A stretch of 64,000 nucleotides of DNA. Origin: Chrysaora quinquecirrha (lineage: Eukaryota; Cnidaria; Scyphozoa; Semaeostomeae; Pelagiidae). Location: NCBI GenBank assembly GCA_014526335.1, contig JACTAT010000016.1, positions 5,821,346-5,885,345 of the forward strand, written 5' to 3'. Position 1 is the first letter of the stretch. The number at the start of each line of letters is the position of its first letter. This document shows positions 33,101-46,595 of the stretch, in pieces. Position numbers and translations under genes: made by a program. Under the pieces are notes generated by a model. The model made no database searches. It had not been told where the DNA came from and was given only the letters and a program-made list of their open reading frames with translations.

Positions 33101-35243
33101 ATTAAGGTTTATATGCATCGTAAAGCTGCGGCTACACATTCTATTTGTCGAGCTTGAAATGGCGACCAGACATGCTTAGACATCGTCGCCGTGAACGAAA
33201 AAACAATTCGCACACGCTGCCAGGAATAGATTTTTGAAGAAAATGTCCTGGAAACTGAAGCAACACAATCGCAGAACATTGCTTTCCTTGAAGTTTGGAG
33301 ACATTGTTTTGCTTGCCGTCTACATTTTCTTGAAAAATTTCTTGGACCCATTCTTCTTACCACAAAATTTATTGTCGCAGTACTTTTGTCTTTGTCGCAA
33401 CAGTTTTGTCACAGCATGTAGCCACATCAGGATTTCCAACAACATGACATTTTCCGGAGTAGTGCGTTGCCAGGACAGGTGGACGATCGCACGTACGTGT
33501 AGCTGTGACTTAAGGTTGAAAGCACTAGATGGTTTACCTTTTGACAGGCAGTTAACACGGGCGATTACTGTGATAAGGGTAATTTCGTGTTAAGTACTGT
33601 AAAAATTTCATTTGCTTGGGGAAGTAGAAACATCTTTGGACATGTTAAATTGTTTTTGGTCTGATACCCCTAAGGATATAAACGTCAGAGAAGCAACATG
33701 ATTGCTAAGCACGAACCTTTGTTCTTATGAAGAAGGCTTGTACTCAGAAGCCTTTCTTCTGCTATATTTTCACCATAACTGTAGCTATAGCCTATTGATA
33801 GATAATATTATATAAATAAATAAATGGTTAACGGTGATAAGGAATGCATATTTGCTAAGGAATGCATTTAGTTTGCATTTTCACCACCCCAAGGAAGTTC
33901 TTGAATCTAATCGAGTTATTGTTAGTTATATGGTCTGAGCTTTTGATAGGGTTGGGGAAAAGATTAGGATTAATGACAGGGTTGGTTGTAGATATAATTA
34001 GGATCGATTATATGTCAGACGTAGATCGTGTAAAAGAGCTAGGATTAGCAGTAGAAGTGGCGATAAGGTGGAGTCTGTTAGACGATACGTGACAGAGAAG
34101 TGTTTATTATTGCGTTAGAATTGGAGATAGAGGTAGGAAGAGCGATAGTTTGATGGAACTCCACCTGTAACATATTTCAATTCTTGTTTTTAATTTCCTT
34201 CATTATTTTGCTTGCAGGTTCGCTTGATCCGGAACAGTACTTATTTTCAATGGAGCCACAACTCAGGCAGTTGGGTCTGCCTACAAAACTGAAAAAAGGT
34301 ATTTTGTCCCCCCCCCCTCTCTCTCTCTATCCCATTCTCCAATAAGCCTCCCTTTTTAGTCTGATATTTTGCAATAAACCCCGTCTTTCTACCCCATCCC
34401 CAATTTCGTACAGAGAAGATGTCAAAAGGAATACCAGAATTTAAGGATAATCTGCTACATTTGTCTACACAATATATCCATTTTTCTAACTTTATGTGTT
34501 TAAGAGTCATGACTTTCTTCTCTATTTCTGCCGTTGAAAGTCTCTAGCAGACAACGGTATCGGCAAAATAATGTGTATAAAGTATAAATATCCCTGGAAT
34601 AACCACTCCGTCCTGTGTCATACATAAACTGCTTCTAAATTCATAGAGTTTTGTTCATCTGCTCTTTTACATGTTAAAGGCCTGCACTTACTGTCCTATT
34701 TTTGATGGTGGGTTTTATAATACACCCCCATTCTTTTAGCCCTCCTTCCTCTAGGGCTTCGAAGATTGAATAAGATCCCGGGTGTTAAGCAGAGTTCTAA
34801 CAGTAAGTGGCTTTCATATTGAAACTTTGTTATTCTAGGTGTGATACATCTAACTGAAGATTACAATGTTTGTAAAAAAGGCGACACACTTACACCAGAG
34901 CAGTGCAGGATCCTGGTAAGATATCTTACTCTATACGTCACCTTATCGTCGTCCCTCTGACTCCTTTTCAAAGAGGTCTGAGTCACTGCGTCATTTTTTT
35001 TATGGCAGACATATCACGTAAGGGATTCTTCTCCGCTTGCAGTGACCGCGATTGCAGTCTCTTCAGGAGATGTATAGAAGTAAATTTTGTTCTCAGACTA
35101 TCTATCTCCTTTTTAAGAAAATGTTTAAAAATCCAATGGCAGAATTCCACATCAGATTGACGTGTATGTGGTCATCAAGTGGGACTTTCGAAGAAATAAG
35201 TAAACCGGACGATTCGGACAACATGGCAGAGAATATGGAATGA
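27102..35243 (+). CDS. MRTO4: MRTO4, 60S ribosome assembly factor (P0-like)
   Basis: Nine exons: 27102-27129, 30657-30715, 31421-31524, 32135-32225, 32755-32813, 33002-33078, 34218-34298, 34839-34915 and 35118-35243 (stop TGA). Every junction has GT..AG and preserves frame, giving 233 residues against about 239 in human. Hallmarks in order: [128 protein letters not shown]. The protein is a nucleolar relative of ribosomal stalk protein P0 that occupies the P0 site on pre-60S particles until export. The acidic tail is short ([12 protein letters not shown]) compared with human. Exon 9 uses a less usual TTTTTAAG acceptor. Intron 1 is long (about 3.5 kb), AT-rich, without a recognised gene; intron 3 carries a degenerate CTCTTAG-type repeat near 31574-31900. 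Confidence 0.96.
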
Positions 35244-35296
35244 CGAAGCTTGTAATTTATTGGTAGATATACGATGCTTTTATTACTTTTATTGAA

Positions 35297-35302
35297 AATA
35301 AA
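35297..35302 (+). terminator. probable MRTO4 polyadenylation signal
   Basis: AATAAA 53 nt after the MRTO4 stop codon. Confidence 0.6.
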
Positions 35303-35477
35303 GCTTTCAAGTTTTTCGAGAATCATCATTATTCACCTTTCCTTTGGCAAGGCTCAACATTAGGCGTTTGCAATATTGTCTCCAAATTGCTCTACCTTGT
35401 ATAAGGTCAGGTATTTCATGCAGTGGGGGTATTAGAGGACTTGACATCTTTCTGCATCATATCCTTTCTGCATCATG

Positions 35478-35650
35478 AAGGTGCTGTGGCGTCGTGGTGT
35501 ATTCCAGCTGACTCGTGGTGTCAGAAGCTCAGTGTGGTCAGGGTTCAAGCCCAGCCACGGTAGCGTCACGGCCAGGGTCGAGGTCTCGATTAGTTAACCT
35601 ACTACTGAGATCCTAGTGGCTGGCGCTAAAACACCATTTCACCTTCACCT
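35478..35650 (+). mobile_element. tRNA-derived SINE, copy 2
   Basis: Starts GAAGGTGCTGTGGCGTCGTG; A-box-like region GTGGTGTATTCCAGC; B box GGGTTCAAGCCC; tail with GGTAGCGTCACGGCCAGGG, GTTAACCTACTACTGAG and AACACCATTTCACC. It is collinear with 8521-8690 in the other orientation. TTTCTGCATCAT is repeated immediately before it. Confidence 0.78.
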
Positions 35651-36656
35651 TCACCATCCTAGAATACTCCACATTCATCATGAAGCAACAATCCCTCTTA
35701 TCAAAATACACATTTGTACCTTTATAATTCAGAACATTATCAAAATTTCTGAAAATAAGTCGAGAATACCAACAAAATTCTACTGCAGATTTGCCCTTGC
35801 AAATGTCTTTAAATTTCAAATCGCCTATGTCTGAATACTTACGTGATGATCAAGTGATCGATGTTGATTTGTAGAACTGGAAATCATAGTCAACATCGGT
35901 GCCGATATGGTAGCATTTGCTCCTTTGTTTCAGAGCACGCGTTGGTTCTGCTTGCCTTTTTATTTCTTTTCTGCCGTGGAATCCTCGACTGTTTTAGCTG
36001 CTTTCCTGCTTTGCCACCTAAAGTGTTAAACTGTATTGAAACTTATCCAGTTAGATTCTTCATTCTTTACCGCTTCCCGTCCCAAGGAATATTAGTAATT
36101 GCAGGCATTTATGTGCTTTTATTGTCTCTTCTTCAGAACATTCGAGTTACAAACAGGAAATTTTTGTTTTCTAGCATAGTTCTACATCTCATTGTTTATC
36201 AATAATGTATAACTACGCTTGGAGGGGGGAGGGGGCAGATAAGAAAATGGGATCAAAATGTAAATATGTTAAAGGGAATTATTGTAGCATAGCTGCACAA
36301 GATTTCTTAAATGCTGATGATGACTAAAACCATTATGAAAGTTGATATTTTGTCCGTGAAATTTCTTCGAATCTATCTAAGTTGTAATTTTCCGTTCTTC
36401 GACATCATAACTTAGATATATACAGTATTATCTTGTTATAACGTTCTTCAAGGGACCGCTGTTTTTTTATGTTATAAGCAAAGTACCTTACAAATGGGGT
36501 ATTTTATTTTGTTCTCTGGCTGCTGGCTGTAGGGATAATTGAATGGGACGCTATATCCCAAGAGTTCGTTATAAGCGATTAAGTTATACTGGGTTATACT
36601 GTCTTATCGAAGTTGAATTTTGTCAATGTAATTTAACTGTAATTTAGATTCAGCTA

Positions 36657-37012
36657 CACTCTTTTTTTATAAGAACAATTTTATAAGAACACGAGCCTGG
36701 ATTTTGCCCAGATTTTAAGAACAAAATAAAAACAAGCTGAGGGTGGGCGTTTTCATAAGCCCTGAGAATATCAGCTAAATATGAAAGTACGACAGTCAGA
36801 CAACGTAAAAAGCAAGCAAACAATGAAATGGACAAGCATGCTCCATTTTTACACAACGCTATTACCACTAAAGACATTCACTGACAAAATCTAGATGTCT
36901 CAGTAACCAAGGAATTAAGAACAGATTAAGAACATTTCAGGCTCAAAAAAGGCAAAAACTTAAGAACAGCCAGCCTCCATCAAAATTTACTGGTTCTTAT
37001 AAAAAAAGAGTG
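36657..37012. mobile_element. TA-flanked MITE, CACTC subfamily
   Basis: A 356-bp element with ends CACTCTTTTTTTATAAGAAC and the exact inverse, flanked by TA (36655-36656, 37013-37014). The interior has TTAAGAACA and CAGGCTCAAAA words. Same terminal plan as 46596-46970. Confidence 0.85.
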
Positions 37013-37165
37013 TAAGCTAGACTATAAATTTTATAAGAATTATAAATAAAAATCCCACTGGATAAGATTTTAAATAAATAAAGTCGAAAACTAAATATAA
37101 AAGTCTACGTTGTAAAGTTTATAAGATCCCAATGAAATCCTCTTTGAAATTCTCATGAAACAATA

Positions 37166-40100
37166 CTAATCATGATTGATTTCAACCAACAGTATTTTCA
37201 TGCTTAAAGCATTTCTTAGCCAATCAATCTCTGACTTGTGAAGTAGTATTTCTTTCTTTGCTGAACGATATTCCTCATTCAACGCATCAAAACTCTTCTG
37301 ACATCGGCACTTTTCATCCCGTTGTTTATCAATCTCAGAACTCAAATTATTCAGCTGTGATTGGTATGCTAATTTGTCCTTATAGGCTTCAGAGAGTTCC
37401 TTCTTCAAATTCATTATTTGCTCTGCTTTTGCTGTCTCTACTACTGACAAAATTCCTTCCCTATCGGTCATGCTTTTATTTCGATATCTCGTGAATTCGT
37501 GATGTAAATCATGCAGTTCTTGAGTTAGAACCTTAGCTCTCTCCCTCCATTTAGCAGACTCTAGTCTTTCCATATTCCCATTCTTATGTTCCATGTTTCT
37601 ACTGAAAGCCTCGTTTCTGTTTGAATTTTGAGAATTCACAAGCTGCGCAAGCACGGCCTCTCTTTCATGTCTTTCATTCTCTGCTGTCCTAACGGCCTTG
37701 TTGATTTTCTTTTCAAGCTCTGCAATAGTTCTCGCCATCTCCTCTAATTTCCTTTTATATTCCGACTCCTTCCGTTCATACTCTTTGCCTCTATCTTCCC
37801 TCTCAGTAAACAATCTCCCAAGCTCTTTCGCATTGTCTTTAATCTTCATATCCTTTGCAACACTAGCTTTCTTCAAATTTTCCAACTCTTCCTTCAGAGT
37901 CTTCATTTGAATTTTCAAATTCTCTTTTTCAATCTTCTCGGAAGCCTTCAGTAAAATTTCCTCATCTCTTGCTTTCTCTAGTCGTCTTTTAATCACATCC
38001 TTTTCTCTTTCAAAACAGAAGATCTCTTCTTTCAACCATCTTATTACCCCCTCACCCTCTACCATCTTCATAACTTCCGGGTCTTTTTCTTGGAAATCCT
38101 CATCCCGTGAATTCCCAGTGTTCTTCCTCTTCCTTGATAACTCTCCTACCAGACTCCTTATTGACTCTTCAAGAGCAGATCTCTTCTGTAACCCCTCATC
38201 CACTTCATTCTTCAGCTGTTCTTTTTCACGTTCAACATTTACTAACTGCAACTTCACACCTTTCAAAGTCCCTTCCAACTTGTCTATTAAGCCCTCTACC
38301 TCCTTGCCTTCACTAGCGAGGTTCATTTTAAGCCTTGAAATTTCTGACTCCATCATGTTAATTTTGCCATCCTTAAAGAATATCTCTTTATCCTTGTCCT
38401 TTAACTTCCCTTCCATGTGGCTAATCCTTTTCAAGTTAACATCATTAACCTTCTTCTTTTCTTCATTAGAATCTTTGTTTTGTCGCATTAGAGTCTCGAT
38501 TTTCTTTTCCCTTCCAACTAAATCATCTCTCAGCTTTGTGTTCTCTTTCGTCAAGACGTCAAAATCACCTTTTACTTTGCTAAGCTTTCTCTGCACCTCC
38601 AACTGTCTTGCTGCGTATGATCTCTCTAACAGAATAACAGCATCGTTAATTTTCTTTAAATCATTATCTTTATCCAATAACGCAGATTGAAAATCCTTTA
38701 GAATCGTTTTAGCGTTCTTTAACTCTCCAGTAATATACCCTACTTCTTCTTTCATCAATCTACCGCTTTCCCTCATCCGAACCTCCCTAGTTTTATAATT
38801 ATCTAGCTGGTTTTTCAGTGATTTATTATATTCTTCACATAGCTGCCATTTAGCTATTCTTTCATCGATTTCAAACTTATGCTTTGCTTTCAGAGTCTCA
38901 GTACCAGACACAATTCTTTCAAGCTCTTGTGTCTTATTAATGAGTTCATTTGTTAAGCCCATCTTGTCTTCCCTCAACTTTGATATTTCGTCTTTTAATT
39001 CTGTGTTTTCACCCTGAAGGCTTCTCAGATCTTCCTTTAATGTCAGATTATCAGCCTCCTTAAGACCAAGCCTCTCATTCATGTCTGTGATCTCACTTTC
39101 TCTACGTTGAATGACGTCATCCTTCTGACCAATCAACTGACTTAGATCATCAATTCGCTCCGTTAGCTCATTTATCCTTGCTCCTTTCCCTGTCGTAGTA
39201 TACCTTAGTTCTTCTAGCTCGGAATCCTTGTATTTGCTATCGTCTACCACCTTATCTAGCTGAGCCCTTAATTCCTCAATTATTCTAATGGAAATTTCAA
39301 GCTCCTTGCTAGTGTCATCCTTCTTTTGCCAGCATTTCTCCAGCTGTTTTTGCAGACCTTTGAAGTCTCGTTGCCCTTCTTGATATCTCACTTCCAGCAA
39401 TTCATATTCTGAACGCAATTTGGTTAATTCATCCTCTTTTTTCCTTAAATTCCTTTGAGCTTCTCGAACAGACTCTTCCAGTATCTCTCCTTTTTCCTTG
39501 AATTCCTTTACATCAACTGTCTTATCAGTAATGTCCCTTCTCAACTTCACAACTTCTTTTTCCAAAACACCGTTTTCCAGGGACATATCCTGCACCAAAG
39601 TCTCCAATTTTTTGTCTTTAGCTCTTAAATCTTCGTGGAGACCTTTTATCTCTTCAGTCAAAACTCTGTTCTTGTCTTGTATACTGTCCAACTCCTCTCT
39701 TAAACTATCTGCAATTTCCTTTTCTGCATCCTTAGCTTTTACTGCAAGCTCTTTTTCTTCTTCCAAATTATTCTTCTTCGTTTTTAGACTGTTATTATCT
39801 TCCTTCACTTTCTTCAGTTCTCTCTTCAGTTCAACCAAGGCAAGGTTCTTCTCACTTAGTTCTCGTTTCGCTTCATTCTGCTTCTCTCGGCTAATTCCGA
39901 GGTCCCGTTGCACTTCAATCACTTCTTCGTTCCTTGAATTCAATTTCTTCTGCAACAAATCCCTCCCACGTTTAATCTCTTCTATTTTACATGACAAATC
40001 ATGCTTGTCTTCTCTCAACTCGTGGACGTCTTTTTGAAGCCTTTGAATTTGTTTCTCTGCATCTTCAGCATTTTTATTTAGCGCTTCATTCTCGTTGTTT

Positions 40101-43100
40101 GCTATTTCGTACTGCGTTTGCATGGCCTTGAATTCCTCTCTCATTTCCCGGCATCCTACTTCCTCTTGAGCCTTCATTTTCTCTAGTACCCTTGAACTTT
40201 CTTTTTCAGCTGCTAAGCGTCTTTCGAATTCGGTGATTCTATTTTCCAATCCAATGTTTCTGTCTAATTGTTCATCCAGATTTACTCTAGAGAGAAAAAT
40301 AGACGATAGATATTTGCGCATCACCGAAAGATTATGTCATCTTCTACTCTTAGGTGACTAATGGCCTTCCTCTCGGCTGATTAGTTTATCTAAAATTTGC
40401 CAGCCTCCCTTTCATAAGGACCCCCTGCTTATTAAGATTTGCATTAATATTGGTGTTGTTTTTTCTTATTTTTTTTCTGTGACTTCCACAGTATGAAATT
40501 TCACTTTATTTGTTTGTTAGAACTATGAACTGCCTACGCTTATAAGTACTAGTACGCACTGCGTATCAGCAGTTTGCTGAAAACGTTTGTCAAATAAATT
40601 CATACCCCACCGTTTATTTAACCCCCTGACAATTAGCTCTTGCATGCTGTTACTTCCCTCGCCTATTCCAACGCCCGAACATTTAGTGACCTAAGAGGAT
40701 CGTTATCTCTTAGTACCATTCTACCAGCTGATATTCTCAAATGGATTAAACGTCAGCATCCTCCAAGCTGTTGTATCAAACAGTTGACCGGTTTCGCACC
40801 ATGTTTTGCGATGTTTAGTGGTGTTTAAAGAAACTGGATTTTCATAAACAAAAATCAGCCTATCGGAAAACAAGCTTAAGTGCAATCATATTACATCATT
40901 ACCTCAATTTTTTCTCCTTGCTTTCAGCGATGTTTCTCTCTGTTTCAAAACTATTTGCAAGCTTTTGCAACCCTCCAACTTTGTCCCTCAAATCGTCAGC
41001 TTGTCTCGAAATCTCCGTCTCTTTGTCCCTTAATACTACCAAACGATCTTCAACAAGGCTCCTTTCTTCCTTTTCTCTCAACAACTGCTGCTTAGTTCGT
41101 CCTAATTCAGCTTCTAAATGAGATACTTTTGACTCAAGATATCCTTCATTCTCCACTAGATTGTTTATCTTTTTTCCTAAGTCAACAACTGTTCCTTCGA
41201 GCTCTCTGTTTCTTCTTGCAGTCTCTTCAACCAATTTCTCTAATACGTCGTTCCTTCTCTCTTCACTCTCTAACAATTTATCTTTATCGCTACATGTCGC
41301 TTGAAGGTCTTTTACTGTTATTACCAATCCATCATTTGCAGCTTCTAATAGTTTGTCTCTATCTTTCAATGCAGCTAACTCATTTTTCAGTTTGTTTATC
41401 GTAGCCGAAGCATCGGCATTACTTTCCTCCAAGTCCCGAATTCGATGCGAGAAAACCTTAGCTACTTCATTGTTGCTACCAATGCCCTCAGAATGCTCGG
41501 ACAGTACACCTGGTTTCTCTGCAATGCAAGAAACTCGGTTCTCAATTTCAAACTGAGCGGGCTCGTCAATTTTCTCTTTCTCCAAGAATTCTTGATATTT
41601 CTTCAGCTCATTTTCATGCCTCCTAACTTTATCAGACATACGTATATCATCTTCTATATCTTTTCCCTCTGATGCATTTTCTACAGCAGTCTCTTTTCGG
41701 CTCTTTTCATCCATTTTCGTCCTCCCACCTTTATGTCCAAGTGCCATTACCAGGTCACTCAGCTGCTCATTTTCCTTCATCTTTTCTGTTAATTCTCTTC
41801 TCGCTGCGTCTCTCTCGCCAATAACACGATCTTTCTCGCGTGTGGTATCGTGTAATTTGCGTGCAAACAAAGCTGCTTCGTTTCTCAACGCTGTCACATC
41901 ATTTGCCAAAATGTCTTCTTTTCCATTTATTCTGACTCCTTCTGGGGCCTGTTCAAACCATTGTGCCGCTTCATTCGAGACACCAACGTTAAGAGAACCA
42001 ACATTTCCCTCATTCGCATTGCTCCGCCGTTTCAGCTCTGTACCATCATTTAGATTTCGGCCATTGTTCTTTTGGTTACGTCCAGTTCTTTCTGGGACAT
42101 GAAAATCTCCTTCTCTATCCTGACTTTGCGGCGTATGCTCTGTGCCGTCGTTCGCATTTTCACCAAACTCCTCTTGTTTTCGTCCTCCCCCTTTTGAGAC
42201 ACCAATCTCACTTTCTCTTGAATAGCTCCGTAGTTTAGACTCCCTGTCATCGTCTGCATCCAACCAATCAGCTCGCAATGTATCAACCTCGTTTTGACTG
42301 CCCCCAGCATCCCTCAATTCAACCTTCCCTCTTCTTAATGTCTCACCATCCTTCTCTGTCCCTAACTTTTCACCATCCTTTCGTTGACTATCAGCTAAAT
42401 TCGCATCACGTTTGATTTTCTGGAAATACTTTTTCTTTTTCTCATTCCTAAGTTCCTCTAAACATTGCCTTAGTTCTTCGATATGATAAAGTAACTCTTC
42501 TCTGTTAGGCCAGTTTTGTTTGCCATTATCTATCGTCACCGCTGCGTCAATTTTAATAGACCTAGGCCCTGCTATGTCACTCGATCTACTACCAACACCA
42601 GAACATCGTTTTGGATCATCTTTCAACATAATTCTCTCATAATGCTTCAAAATACCGTACAATTTGTCTCTTTCCTCGCGGATTTGATCTAAACGTAAAT
42701 TCAATATTTCGTCGTTAATTGGCTTTTCCTTGGATAGATGGCGAAACGCTGTCTCCCTTGCGAATATATCATCTTCAAGTTTTCTTATTTTCACTTCCAA
42801 AGATCGAAACATTTCAACGTCTTCTTTGCTTGGTATTATTTTATCATCTTCTGCCTTGAATTCTTCCTTTCTAGTAGGCTGAGTAGGCTGTTTTTGTTTT
42901 TCTTTCCCAGTTAACTTAATCTCTCCACTGAGCGTGATCTTCCGACAACTATTTTTTCCCCAACTGTCTTCCTTATTTTCAAAAGACTGGTCCATTTTCA
43001 GGACTTTCTTAAAAGCAGTATCGATAACATCTTCAGCTTCGCTTAAATCAAGCACATCACTCATTTCACTGCTGCTTCGTGAAGCAACCAGAGAGCCGAG

Positions 43101-43364
43101 CTTCCGAACCGCCGAATCTTGGTTTTTCAAACAATTAACCAGTCCGGTGTTTCTTGATTTCAGTTCTCGAAGCTGCTGCTTCAAGCCGGAGATCTTTAAA
43201 TCCTTCTCAGATAAGATCTCAATTGCTTGTCTGGCTTTAGAGTCATTTGTGTCATCTTTCTTGGAGACGTTCCCCCAAATATTGGTTTCACCGTACTCTT
43301 GGTCAAGACTTTGGTCAGTTTCTTCCCCAGTTACGTTTTGCATATCCAATAATTTGGATAATCT
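37166..43364 (-). CDS. large coiled-coil protein, family not recognised
   Basis: Two huge minus-strand exons: 43364-40903 (first in-frame ATG at 43343, MQNVTGEETDQ) and 40286-37166 (stop TGA). The join TTGAG/GTAATG to CTCTAG/AGTAAAT keeps frame (..KLR|VNLDEQLD..), giving about 1853 residues from that ATG. A clear acceptor (TTTCAG/ATTATCC) precedes the first exon, so a 5' exon further right is likely. The first ~120 residues have low coiled-coil content (NIWGNVSK, then SLVASRSSSEMSDVLDLSEAED). After that nearly everything is heptad-like and rich in Glu, Lys, Leu and Arg (for example LSEKNLALVELKRELKKVKE), with no membrane segment, no ATPase motif and no zinc finger seen. Such proteins are typically centrosomal, ciliary or Golgi tethers, but I cannot choose. 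Exons of 2.5 and 3.1 kb are unusually long for this intron-rich region. The only intron (40287-40902) carries a MITE. Confidence 0.85.
40346..40632. mobile_element. degenerate TA-type MITE in the coiled-coil gene intron
   Basis: The left end CTCTTAGGTGACTAATGGCC, preceded by TA, matches the element at 14592-14950. Interior words such as CCCCCTG and TGACAATTAG resemble the same family. The right terminus is decayed. Confidence 0.45.
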
Positions 43365-45450
43365 GAAATAAAGATACAATGGATTCTCATTATAGATATG
43401 ATAAGGCTTTCGCCAAAAACATTTTTAACCTTCTTGGCTGACAAAATCATTTAATACTTTCTTCAGCATAATTCTAACACCCCACATTATCTACATAGTC
43501 AGGCAAAAGTAACGGTCACATAGGGTCATTGTTCAGAGGAAGGTCATTTAGAGCAAAAGATACTCTCATTCCACACCCAAGTCATGCCTGTTTTTTCATT
43601 GTTGGATGTTAGATGAGGACCATTGTCAGCTAGGCGTATTTTGGTCTGTAGGAAGGTCGAATGCTCTTCCTGACTCTGTATCCAGAAACTTGCCACAATC
43701 TGAAGTATGGAAAGCGGTCATACCGAAAACACATATGGTGCCATTAAACCTTGTCATAATTGACTGATTCTTTGCAAGGTAATAGGAAACAGTTTACGAA
43801 AAAAAATTAAAAAAAGAAACAGTTACTGAAACAGTTTCTAGTGACAAACTTAGAATTTGGATTTCGGATTTTGTTGATATTAAAGGAACGTCGAGTTTTG
43901 ATCGACGTTGGATAGAATGTTTCATTGTGATGTCATAATGATGTCATAATGATGTGATAGTAGAAGCGGATGTGCCCTTTTACCAACGACTTAGTATGCT
44001 TGTTATGCATTTGCTTACGTGCCTGTGCCAACTTTGATTGCTCTTTAACACCCCCCTCCCCCGGCTATGTAAGATCAAAGAGCCCGATTGCATTAGAGTC
44101 AACGAGAGCATCTTCAGCTCAGGTTGCAGCACAGCATTGAAACCTCAAACCTTCTCCCAACTCTTGCCATCGATCTAACCCTCTCTATAAAGGCTAATTG
44201 ATATTACGTTACCATAGATGATCTCATTCGTAAGCTATATCAATTTCTCTTGATACCCTTTCTGACATTAATAAGATATTCAGTTTGGCGTCTTTTGATT
44301 AATGTAAGGATCCTATTGACAACTGGCCTTGTTTTTTTAAACAAACAGGTTCCTCCTTTCATGTAGCTTAATCAGGTACATGCAGATTGCAGGTTGTTTG
44401 AGAAGCGTCTTAATGAAATTAACAAATCTATCTAACATATCATCTTAGCCACAAGTTAAGTCCCTGTACACAGCTAAGACCTGCTCCATATCCCAGTGTT
44501 TAATGCAACTCTGATTGATATTGAAAGAAGCTTCGAATTAATACAACTACAATGCCTGCCAGAATTTGTTGGAACACCCATCATACTTCCAGCCTTTTTC
44601 CCATGAAAGAGTGTTTACAATTCCAAGCACGAATCACGGAATCAATCCCCCTCGCCCTTAAAACAATGTTGTTTTGTTATGTTGAAGGGTGCTGCTACGT
44701 GATTTCAATGTTCATATGCACCTGAAAAGTTTTATCATTCAATGAAACAACATTATTTGCAGAAGGGGGAGGGGAGGTGTTGCGTTGAGTAGGAAATTCA
44801 ATCTGGCGTTCCAAGTATTCTGGCAGGCATTGTAGCATTTTATTAACAATTATTGTATTAAATGCATGTTAGGGATTTCCTTGAATTGGTAAGAGTAAGT
44901 CTCAAGAGGGTATCTTGGTTTTTGACCCTGTTTACACGAGGGAAACTGGATAGGTTCTGGTCCGATCCAGAGCCAGTTCTAACCCATTTCCAACGCGTTA
45001 ACACGAGGAGAACTGCATTGGCTCCATAAATGTTTCACGAAAGTAGTTTTGGAGTTTTGAGTGGACGCATATGCTAACACGATTCTTAATACAAAGCTGA
45101 TTGTGTTTCCGATGTTCCCAATGTTTCCGCTGTTTATCGCAATTTTGAAGTTTTGTACAACTCAAAGACTATTCACAAAGCTGATTGAAATTTTTAGTTT
45201 TATCAAAGCAGCATCTCGTTGGGGACTAAAGCAGAAAATTCGATTTCTCTTCGAAAAGTAATGTGTTCACGTTTCGTATCTGTACTAGTTTTGATCCGAT
45301 CCAAAGCATTTACACGGGAGCTTAGCAGAGCAAGAGACGAGCTAACTCTACTTCTGAACAGACCCAGCACTGGCTTTAAACCAGAGCCAGAAAAGGCACG
45401 GGTCCAAAACGGAAACGTGCTAACGGGAGGCGTTTTCGAGCCAAAACTGG

Positions 45451-45806
45451 CTACATGTAGAAGGCCCGAAAATTTAAAGAACTTAAAGAGAAAATCATTA
45501 AGGAACTTTTCAATGTTGAATGCTTTTATCACTGCAAATAATCAAGAATTAGAAAGCCGGTTCCATTCATTTGCAGTCAAAAATCACATAAATTGTGCGT
45601 TAAACATATATCAAATGTTTCCTTGAGTAGTCCCGAGCTTTGCTCACATGCAAGCGTCTCTATTATTGTTATGACCACTGTATGTGCAGTTAAAATTAAG
45701 GAACTATAAAAGAACTTTTTTAACTACGATTGCCTCAAAAGAGGTCCAAAAATAAGGAACTTTAAGAACTAGGCCTTGAGGTAGGTTCCTTATAGAAAAA
45801 AGCGTA
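45451..45806. mobile_element. MITE, CACGC subfamily, left end missing
   Basis: From CTACATGTAGAAGGCCCG to the right end ..TTCCTTATAGAAAAAAGCGTA followed by TA. It is collinear with 10423-10826 but lacks about the first 30 bp. Its left edge abuts repeat sequence that ends CCAAAACTGG. Confidence 0.75.
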
Positions 45807-46595
45807 TATGTTAGTTTGTACTTACTTTTACAACAGCCAAGATGTATCATCACACTGCAATATATTCCAAATTTGGAATATATAATGTCTTAGCTGACTC
45901 CGTACTTCATTATAGGGTTTAACATCTTTAATACCATGAAACTGACCAGCTTTCCTTTGTTAACTTATGAGTTCATATAAAAGATATAATAGAAGACAGC
46001 TACGGCCACGTGTTACCAAGAACAAGAAACCTTGAATAATACTGAAATTTCCCAGTGATAAACCTTGATGAATAGCCGCTTCTATTTACAAGCAACGCAG
46101 GCTTTTCTATTGGTTGCGGATCTGTGTCAATATGTAAATATCTATGCGCGCCGATTGCAGAAATACACACATAGAACAGGTGTCACTACACAGTATAGTC
46201 AAATAGTTCGTCTTTGCTTTATAATTAGATGGGAGAAATAGCAGACACGAGAGAAAGAAAAGAACTTTTGACTTGAGATCTCTTTTGTACATAAAGATAC
46301 ATCACACCTCAAGTTAAAGACTCGCATTTTTGTACGGTGCAGTAACTATTAAGACTACATTGCGTTTAAAGATTACCTTTTAAGAATGCATATCAGATTA
46401 AAAGTTTCGGATTTAATTATAATTCTGAGGTTATTAAATACGCTAAATAATTTAAAAGGCCCGCATCGTCACGTAAACATCGCAGGCAAAATTAAATGTC
46501 GAGCAAAGAAATTCATACGCGTTTTTTTAAGAAACCTTGCTCGGGGCTCAGTATCATAAATTTCTTCATTTTTACCATATTCTGGTACTTACTTA

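Larger units (their letters stand above)
35244..37165. other. convergent intergenic region, MRTO4 / coiled-coil gene
   Basis: MRTO4 3' UTR, a SINE (35478-35650), about 1 kb of AT-rich sequence without support for a gene (including a cysteine/leucine-rich open frame near 35861-36205 with no homology that I recognise), and a MITE (36657-37012) just past the end of the coiled-coil gene. Confidence 0.55.

Noticed and set aside
35861..36205. Cys/Leu-rich 114-residue plus-strand frame after MRTO4
   Set aside because: No splice context, no family and AT-rich surroundings. Its start overlaps repeat-like sequence.
38118..40037. Plus-strand Ser/Phe/Leu-rich open frames of 179-190 residues
   Set aside because: They are antisense shadows of the coiled-coil exon on the minus strand.
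45203..45626. Overlapping open frames of 109-135 residues on both strands
   Set aside because: They span the junction of a diverged repeat and MITE 45451-45806.
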